Source of the DNA: Cydia pomonella
Taxonomy: Eukaryota > Arthropoda > Insecta > Lepidoptera > Tortricidae
Length of the DNA: 64,000 nt
Assembly: GCF_033807575.1 (NCBI RefSeq)
Contig: NC_084705.1
Coordinates: forward strand, 16,176,019 to 16,240,018
Direction: 5' to 3'
The notes under the pieces: generated by a model
The model's input: the letters and a program-made list of their open reading frames with translations, nothing else
The model's database searches: none
What the model was told of the DNA's origin: nothing
Program-made: the position numbers and the translations under genes
Shown: one piece after another, positions 55,001-64,000 of the stretch
Layout of the letters: each line of letters begins with the position of its first letter
Position numbering within the stretch: position 1 is the first letter of the stretch

Positions 55001-58000
55001 AACCAATTAACCTCAAAATTCGTCTTCAAAAGCCCTACTTTATGAAATCGCAAAATAAAGGAAATTGTTATAATCTAGCTTAAGAAACTCCCAAGAATGT
55101 GTACTATTAGGTATGTACATTTAAAAAAGCCTTAAGATGTAATAAGTTCGTGTTGGTGGAAGATGGAAGCGCGGATACAATATAGTATTTTATGCAATAG
55201 TGATATAATCAAGCTTTTCAATCTCGTACCTCACTTTGGCAACTCAGCAAGCTTCGTTGCCAAAACACGGTACTCGACTGAAAAGCTCTCTATTATATCA
55301 CGAGTGTATAAAATACTATATTGTATGTACGTTGATATAAATTATATTGCAGCACAAGCTAATCTCTTATCGAAACGGGTTGAGACCACGTTGAGACTGT
55401 CAATTACTAGAAAGGGCACTTAAGGATTATGTTCCTTTATAGATCGTGTCATTCACAACGACGCGGGCCTTGACTCGTATTGTCATGTTATTAAAAGTTA
55501 GATTTGACAAATCTGCGCGTCATTGTCCAGGTCCTTTCACAGATTGTATATCTGTATTAAATCGTTTCTCTTTGATGTTCGAAACATACAGGCCTGATAC
55601 AACACACTTCAAAGCTTCATAGATCGTGGTCTTTATCTACTCTATGCGGCTTAAACATATTTTTCTTCGATTTTCACTGCGTTTGGAACAGTCAATGAAA
55701 CATTGCCCTCTGCGACCAAAATCGCCTCAATAGAATAACACGCCCTTAGTAGCACACGCTTTGCTGCGTAGAAAATAAACTCTGGACCCCGGTGAATCGA
55801 CTTCCTATATTTGTATACCTTTTGGTACCCAGGGCTCGGACCCGTTTTATTTTTCAAACCGTTTTCGTTCATTCATCCGTAAATGATTTCGTTTCTGTTT
55901 GCGGTTACCGGTTAAAGAACTGTTTATTGCGATTTGTCTTTTATTCTTGCAAATTTACCGGTTAAATTGGAAATATCAAAGCAAGATAAAAGGAGTAAGT
56001 ATAGCTATCTCTTTCGCGTATAAACACGAGTGTAACCGAGAGTCTCCGCGAGCCGAGAATAACCGGTATTATATATCGCGGTTTGGGAACGATATTAACT
56101 GGTATTTCAATACCAGTTCCGAGCCCTGCCTTTACCTACGTATCATGTGCCGTAATAAGCTTCCTCCTTTAATATCTGGCGCTAAAAGCAAATAAAAGAT
56201 AGAACGCGTACCTAAATCAGATGAGCCACATATATTTGTTTCATAGAATAGGTTTATCTTATCGGATATTATTCACAAAGCTGGTTTCAGAAATTTAACC
56301 AATCTAAAATTAGGTAAATAACCAGCCAAAATCATGTCGGGCCATGCACAGTGTAGGGAACCCTACACTACACCGTACAACCGTAGTTACACTTCCGCCA
56401 CAATAGGCTAAATGGAGGTATTAGTATAGTATAATAGATGGTTAAGGGATTAAATTAAATTACTTTTCATATCGAATACGACGAAACCAAATAATACAAG
56501 TCAAATTTGTATAATCAATCAGTAATTAAACTTACTTGCAATCGGAGACTGCATGTCTGGAGATACAATAGATACATATATATTATATTAACCCATAGCG
56601 AACAACATTAAGGTATATTGCAATATTTATGAAAACACACATATTTTAGCAGATTGCAGTAATGTTAAAATTATTTTCATTAAAGTATGAAAAATCAGCA
56701 GGTTTGTTTTTCCTTTTTCGTTCTGTGCTGTCCAAATGCCCAACAGTAAACGGAATTACTCATACAGCCAATTAAACTATTTTTTTCTAATTATTGGATG
56801 AGTATTTTACTTCATTTACATAAATAATGCCAAATAACTTTAAAACCCCATTTAATGTCGTAATAATGTTTACTGTGGCTGTACGTTTTTCTACTATGAA
56901 GGGGAGATTTTTTGCGATAACTCAAAAACGGCTTAATTGATCACGTTCGCTCCTATTCGTTTTGAAAGAAGTATCGAACAACACTATTGGGTTGTAGTGA
57001 AAAAAAAAAATGCATTCCCAGTTTACGTGTAGGGGAGGCAGGTCCACTATTTTTTTTTTTCAAGTTTAACGATTTTGTTCGATTGATTCATTTATATATT
57101 CATGACAAATTGCAGCTTTCTAGCACTAACGAACTCGCAGCAAAGCCTCGGATAGACCGACAGACGGACAGACAGACGTGGCGAAACCCTAGGGGTTCCT
57201 AGTAGACTATGGAACCCTAAAAAGAGACTCAGAAGGGACTCTTAAGTTTTAAACAACCAGGAAAATAATATTAGAGGACCAAACAAAACGCTTGAAAAAC
57301 TTTAATCAGTGAAAACTTCCTCCTTTTTCAAAGTCGGCTAAATATGCTGCCTGTGTCACCCACGTCATTAAAATGAATCGATTGACATCTCATTCATACA
57401 TCAAAATCGACTTAGTAGTTTTAGCGCTGCGATGAGACACAACGACACAAACGTACACTCACAATACTTATGTAACTGCTAAAATCGTAACCTTACCCGT
57501 ACCCCTAGTGTAAATAAATTCGATTTCCAAACGTGACGTACGCGTTTGCGTTTAGTCTCATTTTGTATTGAATTTCGAAAGAGCGCGCCAAGCGGGACGT
57601 TTTGGAAACTCAAAATCCTATACAAAATGACACTTAACGCAAACGCGTTCGTCACGTTATGATGTCGATCACAGTTACACTAGGGGTACCGGTATCGGGT
57701 GAAATAACAACCTAATGTAGAATGAAGTAGTATTATTAGTAGTGTTTAGTAGTAGTAACATGAAAACATTCTGCAGCAGCCCGGTAATACCTACTATTTC
57801 ATTTCTCCCATATTTTTTAATTACTTATTCCGCTATAACATCCCGCATTACACCAAATTTGTTATTCCTGACGTCAATTTGTCAAAATATTAAAATAATC
57901 CAATCGACGAGAGTGTAACAAACTAACATAAATACTAGGGGAAAACATATTGCGCTATTTACCCAATAAAGTACCGGGGAGAAGGGTTTTTTCCGAATCG

Positions 58001-61000
58001 GCCTCATGGAGTGGAAATGAGATATTTTATTAAGGTAGCTGTTTAATTTTCTCTAGTTTGACATATGAGATCTTGCCGTTTGTCTTTTACGCGTAGCTTC
58101 TGAGCCAAAAAAGTTTATTGTGATTGTCTGGAAGTAAAATACTGAGTGAAACACTTAACTTTTTACAAGCTTTTTTTTTAAATTAACTTGCCCTGTTGGT
58201 TAGTGTGGGTCAAATCTTGGAAGCTAAATTTGACCCAATTCTCGATTTCAGATTGAGCTGAAATTTTTCATACATATTGAAATCGGATGACAATGCACTA
58301 TTATGATTACATGGAGCTGATCTGATGATGGAGACAGGAGGTGGCCATGGGAACTCTGTGATAAAATAACGCAAACTAATTGTGTCTGGGGTCGTTAGAA
58401 TTGTTTCGATGAATAATATTTGCTTGTGTAAAGTAAAGTACAGTCAGCGATTAAACCTTCTACCAAAAATGATTTTGTTACCAAATAACGTATTTTAATA
58501 TACGTTGTTGTTGGATCGTTTAATTTGATCTTAATATAGACTTACAGCCAGTTTTAGAAATGCCTACAGATTTTTTTAAACCGATATTTTTGTCAGGGCA
58601 TGGGCATGTTGATGTTGCCAATTATACACGGCCAACTTAACTTAGATTAATTCGTTATTAACAGACGTAGAACTTTTCGTGAAAACCACGAGTGCTTGAC
58701 AAAAAACCAATAAATCTGCTATTTACAAATCTAAAAGTCATAAATGTCTCGCAGCGCATCCTACAAGCCTAAGCACAACCTGAGCAGGTATAGTCGAATA
58801 GATATTATTTGCATCGGTGAATGTTATCGCTAATCGATTTTTTACAATAGGGTAATAAAACAATAAGCAACCGATTTCAAGCATACTACCCAATTAGGTA
58901 CTTTTCTAAATTTTAATTTCTAAGTTTTCATAGTATTCCAACTTTTCCATTCGTAGACTATTATTAAAAAAATAAAAAAATATATGTAAAGAAACATTCG
59001 TTTCAAAATAAATACGAAAAAAAGTTTCATTTAGGCACATAATAACATATCTATATTGTCCCAGAAATGCAAAGTATCATAACTAGTTATCCCCACTACG
59101 TATACCAATGGATGGGGCGTGCGGCAAAGCACTTCACATATTTTTTGTCCTTTTAGATTCGTAAAGAAAAGTTGTATGACCAATCGGTGCAAATTATATT
59201 TCGTCAACTTATACGAGCGAGATGCACGGACGAGTATTGTCTAAAGTAAAATCGAATGCGTCTCCTTAGAAGGTAGGTTCCTAGGTTTCTACCTACCAAT
59301 TGGTTTTGAGCTTCTGTTATAGATTTGATCACGCCACTGTTGTAAATTGGAAATCGAAATGGTCTTATCATCATTTAAACAAAAGGAAAATCTAAAATGT
59401 AATAGCACTTCACAGCATTTCAAACTGACCACTTGTACAGATCAATTATGACACTGATTTAGCTAGAAACAAAATTGCACAATCCGCGACATGGGGACGA
59501 ATGTGTAAGATTTCACAAAAAGGCATTAAAGGATGTCACGTAAACAGATGGAAAGCAGTCATAGAAGAGTCGCGTGCGAACCGAGACAATGACCCCAATC
59601 GGCACATTTGACCGGTTTGCTTTCGCCGTGTGTTTTGTTACGCAATTTCACCTTAGCCGCTTACACTTGACCTCGTGAAGACAGTTCGGGTTACAAACGA
59701 CGAGCTCAAGATAATCTGGCAAATGTGGGCCCTGACACGTCCTCGGCTTGTCCGGCCCAAACAATGAAGTACCTAACCTTATAAGAAAACTCTAAAAATT
59801 AGCTTAGATATTCTTTTTATTTCGGTCCGCCCTCACGTCAGCGGATTATTTTATAGCACAAAATTAAATTCTATAACAGACATATTTTTAATAATTCTGT
59901 AATTCAGTTTACAAACTTACATACATGTAAGTAAAGCTTTTAGACAATACTATATAATGGTATAGTAAAAGCAGCTTACGAAAAGAGCTTAGTGAGTTCG
60001 AAAGTTCCAAAGAGTCGAATAAAATAGGTAAGTGCTTTGCATGAAGATTTCAGCAGTCGCATATACAGGGTGGAAAATATATATGGGCCCTGGAGAGTGC
60101 CTTCAATCTTTAAAAAAAAGCTAGCACATTTTACATAAAGGAAACATTCGTTTTTTTTAAGAATTAAAACTGAGTTCATAGATTTTTTACAATTTGCTTG
60201 TCTAAAAAATGCTTATGTACTAAAATATTCGATTTTATGGAAATTTTGTACGACAGATGTTTCCTATCGACCTAATGTTTCTTGAAGAAATTTTAACATT
60301 AACATTAACTGTATTATCGACTAGCGGAATAAAATAGCGAGTGCTTATTCTTTGGAATTTTCAGTCGGTTCGATTCCCGGGCGAGACAAGCAAAAAAAAT
60401 GAATGCAGTTTTGTTTTATTTTAAAAATAAAAAATGTTTCCTGTGAGTAAAATGAGCTAACTTGAGGTTGTAAGGCACTTTCCCTCCATGGTCCATTAAT
60501 TTTCTCCACACTGTATAGAAACTGAAGTGTCCTTTCCGAAGGGATCGAGTGATTTTGTTTTTCATATTGGACAAAAGCTTGAAGGAGGGTGCGCACTACA
60601 GATACTCGTATAAATAATGGAGAATTTTCACAAAAGACGCTATGAATAGGTTTAAGGTTTTACGTTTTCCTAGAAAATGTGTGGTCATCTCTGTAATAAT
60701 TTGAAGCGGACGCTTGGGAAGGTACTACGTACTGTAAAGAGCGACTAAACAACTAACCCCACTAGGGGCTGGTTGTTTCGTCGTTTCGAATTCTAACTAA
60801 ACTCATCTGTCAAAAATTTAATCTCGGTTCACACACGCTAAAAGAGTGTTTTACGGTTCGTAGAAATATGCGACTGTTTTTTGTGTAGGCACTATCAACA
60901 GTTAATAAAAAAAACAATTATTTATTTTGCAAGGGGGCAAAGTAGCAGTCTTTTCTATGGGAACGCGGCGACACGTGATTTGTTTTATAGTTGACTACAG

Positions 61001-62093
61001 CGTATCGAAATGAATCTTATAAGTCGAGTTGGGAGCCCATACATGAAAAGTACGCAATTTTAGTTTGGCATACGAAATCTTAATTCAACCATTACAGTCC
61101 ACGAGTAGAAAAAATACTATTTGCTTCACGGAAGAGCGATGCCGACCTTCGGTTTGGAAGTCGAACCCCTTAACCGCAAAAGGTGGGTTTTTTTTCCAAG
61201 TAGTTACAACCAAAATGTTTTAAGAGTTCAATAATAATAAAACAGTAGAAATAGTATAAGTAGTAAAAATATAGAGATTTTTAATAAATGATTCTAAGTC
61301 GATTAATGATGTTTCAATAAACTGCCATAAAAGTTATCAAAAATATAAAAACCGGTACTAGTGCAAAAAAAATATTTAAAGAGAAATTAACGTTAGGTCG
61401 AAATTATAATTTAAAATATAATTTATTTCTTCAAAAGAATATTACAATTCACTTACATAGAGAAATACAAACAATCATAATATGTATACATTATTTACAT
61501 AGTGCACGAATAGCCTGCAATATATTCTAAAACAAAACTTTATTTTTGTAAGAAAAAAAAGTGAGTATACGTACTGTGTGAATCGGCAACTCGTAAGCCA
61601 GTTCAATACAGATAAATTGTCATCGCACGAGCGCGGGCGAACAGGCCTGTCGCGCAGTCCAGCGTAACGTGACCGAGACATTGATAAAGCGAGCGCACCA
61701 GCGATGCGCGTTTATACTAGATGGTACGAGCGGTCACCACGCCCGCCGAGCTCGCCCAGCAGTTGGCGATAACAGTCCTACAACATGCATGGGGTTATAT
61801 TACGTTACGTGTTAACTTTTAATCGCTACGGCGTCCTACGCGCCTATAGCAATAAATAAGTGTACAAAAACCCGAGTTTCAGTTTAATTGTACCAACTAT
61901 TTTTACTATTACAGCGTCCGGTTTCGACCCTCTGGAAGTGTGCATAGAAAACTGCGCGCAATGCAAGAAGATGCTGGGTGATTGGTTCCAGGGCCCGCTC
62001 TGCGCGGAGACGTGCATCAAGCTCAGAGGAAAAGTCATCCCGGAGTGCGAGAACTTCGCTTCCATATCGCCTTTTATTGTCAACAAATTTTAA
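51965..62093 (+). CDS. Eh: Eclosion hormone precursor (86 aa)
   Basis: Eclosion hormone is a neuropeptide that triggers ecdysis behaviour through a receptor guanylate cyclase. Coding exons are 51965-52046 (27 codons plus 1 nt, donor GTAAGT) and 61915-62093 (2 nt plus 58 codons plus TAA, acceptor TATTACAG). Residues 1-23 form a signal peptide (MSGKFS, then a hydrophobic ALLFAVLVVSVG core, ending INC). The mature peptide is 63 aa, beginning SPAIASGFDPLEVC. The six cysteines lie at mature positions 14, 18, 21, 34, 38 and 49, exactly the eclosion hormone spacing. ENCAQCKKMLG and GPLCAETCIK are family hallmarks. Compared with the 62-aa Manduca hormone it has one extra residue in the C-terminal SPFIVNKF. 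The 9,868-bp intron is filled with transposons. Confidence 0.97.
52221..52660. repeat. ~80-bp direct duplication around the Penelope-like fragment
   Basis: The block GTAAAACATA(T/C)CTACAA...AAGC(A)TTCATCAATTCA occurs at 52223-52300 and 52577-52657 in the same orientation with a few differences. The first GIY-YIG part lies between the copies, and the second copy sits inside the ORF. Confidence 0.75.
52405..52860 (+). pseudogene. Penelope-like retroelement, GIY-YIG endonuclease remnant
   Basis: Plus-strand frame: KLRQVLRSLKDREPLDSSG, VYMIPCSCGKNYIGETGRN and STRLSEHMR. This is the GIY-YIG-type endonuclease core (VY, YIG and following Arg) with the Cys pair CSC typical of Penelope-like elements. 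After an ~80-bp interruption a second open piece (52680-52859) reads VTVLAKEKFVIQRKVRKAIE and HPFNRNCGF, the usual C-terminal block of these proteins. No reverse transcriptase is present. The piece lies in the large eclosion hormone intron and is dead. Confidence 0.82.
52861..52942. repeat. Hairpin, compound inverted repeat
   Basis: CGAAATAGTTTCTCAA pairs with TTGAGAAACTATTTCG, and an inner pair GGTTTCTAGG / CCTAGAAACC lies within. It starts immediately after the Penelope-like stop codon. Confidence 0.85.
54070..54945. mobile_element. Dispersed element with ~2 tandem units (short copy of 15911-17312)
   Basis: Same ends (AAACCGACTTCA / TTGAAGTCGGTT) and same interior as the long copy. The anchor CTTCATCAAATGTCA occurs only at 54438 and 54670. 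It lies in the eclosion hormone intron. Confidence 0.8.
55177..55324. repeat. Foldback element, ~55-bp arms
   Basis: ACAATATAGTATTTTATGCA pairs with CGTGTATAAAATACTATATTGT-type sequence at the other end. The inner GATATAATCAAGCTTTTCA pairs with TGAAAAGCTCTCTATTATATC. The centre contains TTTGGCAACTCAGC / TTGCCAAAA. Confidence 0.75.
56325..57222. repeat. GGTTCCGTA-family copy in eclosion hormone intron
   Basis: Begins CCAGCCAAAATCATGTCGGG with GTAGGGAACCCTACAC and ends GACAGACAGACGTGGCG, then ATGGAACCCTAAAAAG. It is diverged, with a long AT-rich middle. Confidence 0.65.
57499..57689. mobile_element. TA-flanked foldback MITE, copy 2 (opposite orientation to 7502)
   Basis: Begins GTACCCCTAGTGTAA and ends TTACACTAGGGGTAC. 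The body matches the reverse complement of 7502-7692 (for example GAAAGAGCGCGCCAAGCGGG). Length equals copy 1 (191 bp). Confidence 0.88.
57690..60063. other. No gene recognised (eclosion hormone intron)
   Basis: AT-rich with a few GC-richer patches (59560-59760). No splice-framed open sequence was identified. Confidence 0.4.
60066..60513. mobile_element. TA-flanked MITE with inner tRNA-like remnant
   Basis: Termini CAGGGTGGAAAATATA and TTTTCTCCACACTG, flanked by TA (60064-60065, 60514-60515). The arms continue through GAGAGTGCCTTCAA / TTGTAAGGCACTTTCC and AAGGAAACATTC / AATGTTTCC. Inside, GGTTCGATTCCCGGGCGAGAC (60366-60386) is a pol III B-box with a T-arm, probably a SINE or tRNA relic. Confidence 0.72.
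60517..61914. other. No gene recognised (eclosion hormone intron)
   Basis: A GC-richer patch at 61620-61790 close to exon 3 has no supported open frame. Otherwise AT-rich. Confidence 0.4.
61915..62093 (+). CDS. Eh: Eclosion hormone exon 3 (six-cysteine domain)
   Basis: Acceptor ACTATTACAG. The first two bases complete an Ala codon, then SGFDPLEVCIENCAQCKKM to the stop. It contains all six cysteines of the hormone. The in-frame ORF that extends upstream of 61915 is intron. Confidence 0.97.
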
Positions 62094-62294
62094 CATGATT
62101 GATCATAGTCGAATGCACGATACAAAACAGATAATTTTTTAGACACTGAAGAATGGGCTGCTGAGTTTAGACTTATATTTTTCAACTTCAGTTGCAACTG
62201 TTGATATTATTGGGAGGTGCAGAAGCTAGATACATAAATATCTTGCCGGTAGCGATAGCGATAAATGAATCCTGTACTAGTTACGCAAGCTAAA

Positions 62295-62300
62295 AATAAA
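62295..62300 (+). terminator. Eclosion hormone polyadenylation signal
   Basis: AATAAA about 200 nt after the stop codon. Confidence 0.5.
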
Positions 62301-62734
62301 TATATCAGTTCAGTATGTATAAAATATACATAATGTAACTAATTTTATTCAGATATTAAGTTAATTTTGAACAAAGCTAAGCAATTTAGGTCAGTTCAGT
62401 AAGTATACATGAACATAATGAAACTGATTCAAATTTAATGTTGATAAATTTTCCGGTGTGTTAGCTGAAATCTGGTATACTAGGAGTTATTTCGGTGACA
62501 ATGCATCTGTATGCTCTAATATGCTATTAAAGAACTGGTCTAATAATGAAATCACCTATCAGGAAAAAAATGTTCTTAGTAAAATAAGCAACTGTCGGCA
62601 AAGTCTTAATCTGTCTCATACAAAAAAAAAATTTCACCACACCATCTCATAAAGACTCTCTTTATTCTTCAAAAACTATGAGAAATTTGCAAAATAATAT
62701 TCGAATTTTGAGTTGTTTCGTCATGTTTGCTGGT

Positions 62735-63060
62735 AAAATTGACTTTAGTGATGATTTTGAATGTAATGAATTTAAATATTTATAGTAACGCTAATAATTA
62801 AAACTATGAAGCGTTCATTAGGATTTGATTTTGCAATGTTTTAGTAGATTTGATATTTGTAATATTTTTCTCGCGTTTGGTGTGATGAAAAATGTTGTTT
62901 CTCTCGGTGGGGAAGTTTTCCCTCGCAACGCTCAAGTTTCTCGTTTTCAAACCACTCGCTATGCTTGTGAATCTTTCGCTAGCACGGGTATCAATATTAG
63001 TACGAGAGGTTTAACAATAACTTTGCTTCCTTGTAAAACAAATAACTATTGTACACGTTA
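62735..63060. repeat. Dispersed repeat related to 37330-37550
   Basis: Contains GAAGCGTTCATTAGGATTTG, CTCGGTGGGGAAGTTTTCCC, TCGCAACGCTCAAGTTTCTC and TATCAATATTAGTACGAGAG. The open frame 62825-63061 is not a gene. Confidence 0.6.
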
Positions 63061-63914
63061 AATTCATTTATTTAATCAATACTTACGTGCTAGTTAACTA
63101 TTCAAATCTGTGAAACGGTATTTTTTTGTATTTTTCCCTTGGTGACTCTTTAAACTTTCAAACTTACCTAACTTGGACTGCTCTCTTTATAAATATGAAA
63201 GGGGTAGGAGGAACACAAACATTACGCATTATAAAAAGTCCAATCAAACTTAACGCAGAAAATTAGGCGGCCCTCACAAAAATGCTTCATAACGTGTTGA
63301 TAATACAACGGAACGGTATTTTACATTACTCCCTAATGGGTGATTTCTGTCTGTAATCCTGCACCAACCTTTAAAATCACTTTTTGACGATTAAAGTTTG
63401 AGGGCGCTCTCAGTAACTTCGTCGGTTTTTCTAACATTTTTTTCTTTAATTGAATGGAAAGGGTTGGAAGAAACAAATTGTGTCGTTCTCATGAAATAGG
63501 ACCTCTTTATTGTTCGCGACGTGAGCACTTACTGCCACTTTCACTGTCCTTTTCACACATTTCTACATAAAATCCACTATCTGAAACCAAGAGAATTCGT
63601 AGACTGATAAACCAATGTGCGTGTCGTGCACTCTACGAACCGATGATGAACGATTTTTGAAGATAAACGACAAAGCCAAAGTATTAGCTATACTCATTAG
63701 TACTTAATTATTAACTAAGCTTATTATTTTTATCGGTAGCTATACACTTATTTGTAATTTTTATACAGGGATATAATAAACCATGAATATACTAAAATAG
63801 TTTTATTTCATTCGGATTTATTGACACATTAAAATATTTTACTACGTAAAAAGTCACAAAAGCTCGAGAACTGCCACTACCACGCATTGACAACCACATG
63901 TTACACCGAAATCT
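63061..63914. other. No gene recognised
   Basis: AT-rich downstream flank of the eclosion hormone gene. No coding or RNA gene seen. Confidence 0.35.
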
Positions 63915-63917
63915 ATT

Positions 63918-64000
63918 AACCCTTTTCCAGGCATAGTACGATTTATCGACCACATACGCGCCATGACAATTTCAACTTTAGCATTGCGATTTAAGTTTCA
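63918..64000. repeat. Dispersed repeat of the 49010/51113 family, cut by the window end
   Basis: TTTTCCAGGCATAGTACGAT and TATCGACCACATACGC match the left end of copy A at 49010-49070. Confidence 0.65.

Noticed and set aside
54859..55053. Minus-strand 64-codon frame
   Set aside because: Spans the end of a dispersed element and AT-rich flank. No domain.
61860..62093. A 77-aa intronless ORF including the hormone domain
   Set aside because: The upstream 18 codons are intron. The acceptor at 61914 and the phase of exon 2 show the true structure.

Overview
The window is nuclear DNA of an insect, almost certainly a moth or butterfly (Lepidoptera). It is AT-rich and intron-rich, carries an eclosion-hormone gene with the lepidopteran exon plan, and is packed with repeat families common in moth genomes: tRNA-headed SINEs, short TA-flanked foldback elements, Tc1/mariner remnants, and R1-like, RTE-like and zinc-finger LINE fragments. 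Only a small part is host coding sequence. Most open frames longer than 60 codons are transposon debris or chance.

Layout. 1-5.75 kb: dead non-LTR retrotransposons, including a zinc-finger LINE with at least one younger insertion. 5.95-6.97 kb (minus): three phase-compatible candidate terminal exons of an unidentified gene. 7-28 kb: a gene-poor repeat plain with two related copies of a composite repeat (10.0-11.7 and 18.2-19.5 kb), a 1.26 kb foldback element whose empty site is preserved at 18.35 kb, a 1.5 kb giant inverted repeat, and several MITE-like elements.

28.77-40.4 kb: a probable head-to-head pair. A small three-exon gene runs on the minus strand. A tektin-2-like gene runs on the plus strand in seven coding exons (425 aa). 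An RFX-type X-box lies between the two starts, which suggests a shared ciliary/flagellar, probably sperm, promoter. The tektin introns hold a SINE nested in a foldback element and many short inverted repeats.

41-50 kb: a LINE fragment with an 11-bp target duplication, a possible promoter with a noncoding first exon, a dead but nearly full-length Tc1-like transposon, and dispersed repeats. 50.0-62.3 kb: the eclosion hormone gene. It has a TATA box, a noncoding exon 1, exon 2 with the signal peptide, a 9.87 kb intron full of transposons (including a Penelope-like GIY-YIG remnant), and exon 3 with the six-cysteine hormone. 62.3-64 kb: repeats only.

The exon structures were assembled by hand from GT/AG sites and codon phase. 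They agree in phase throughout tektin and eclosion hormone, but no transcript evidence was available.
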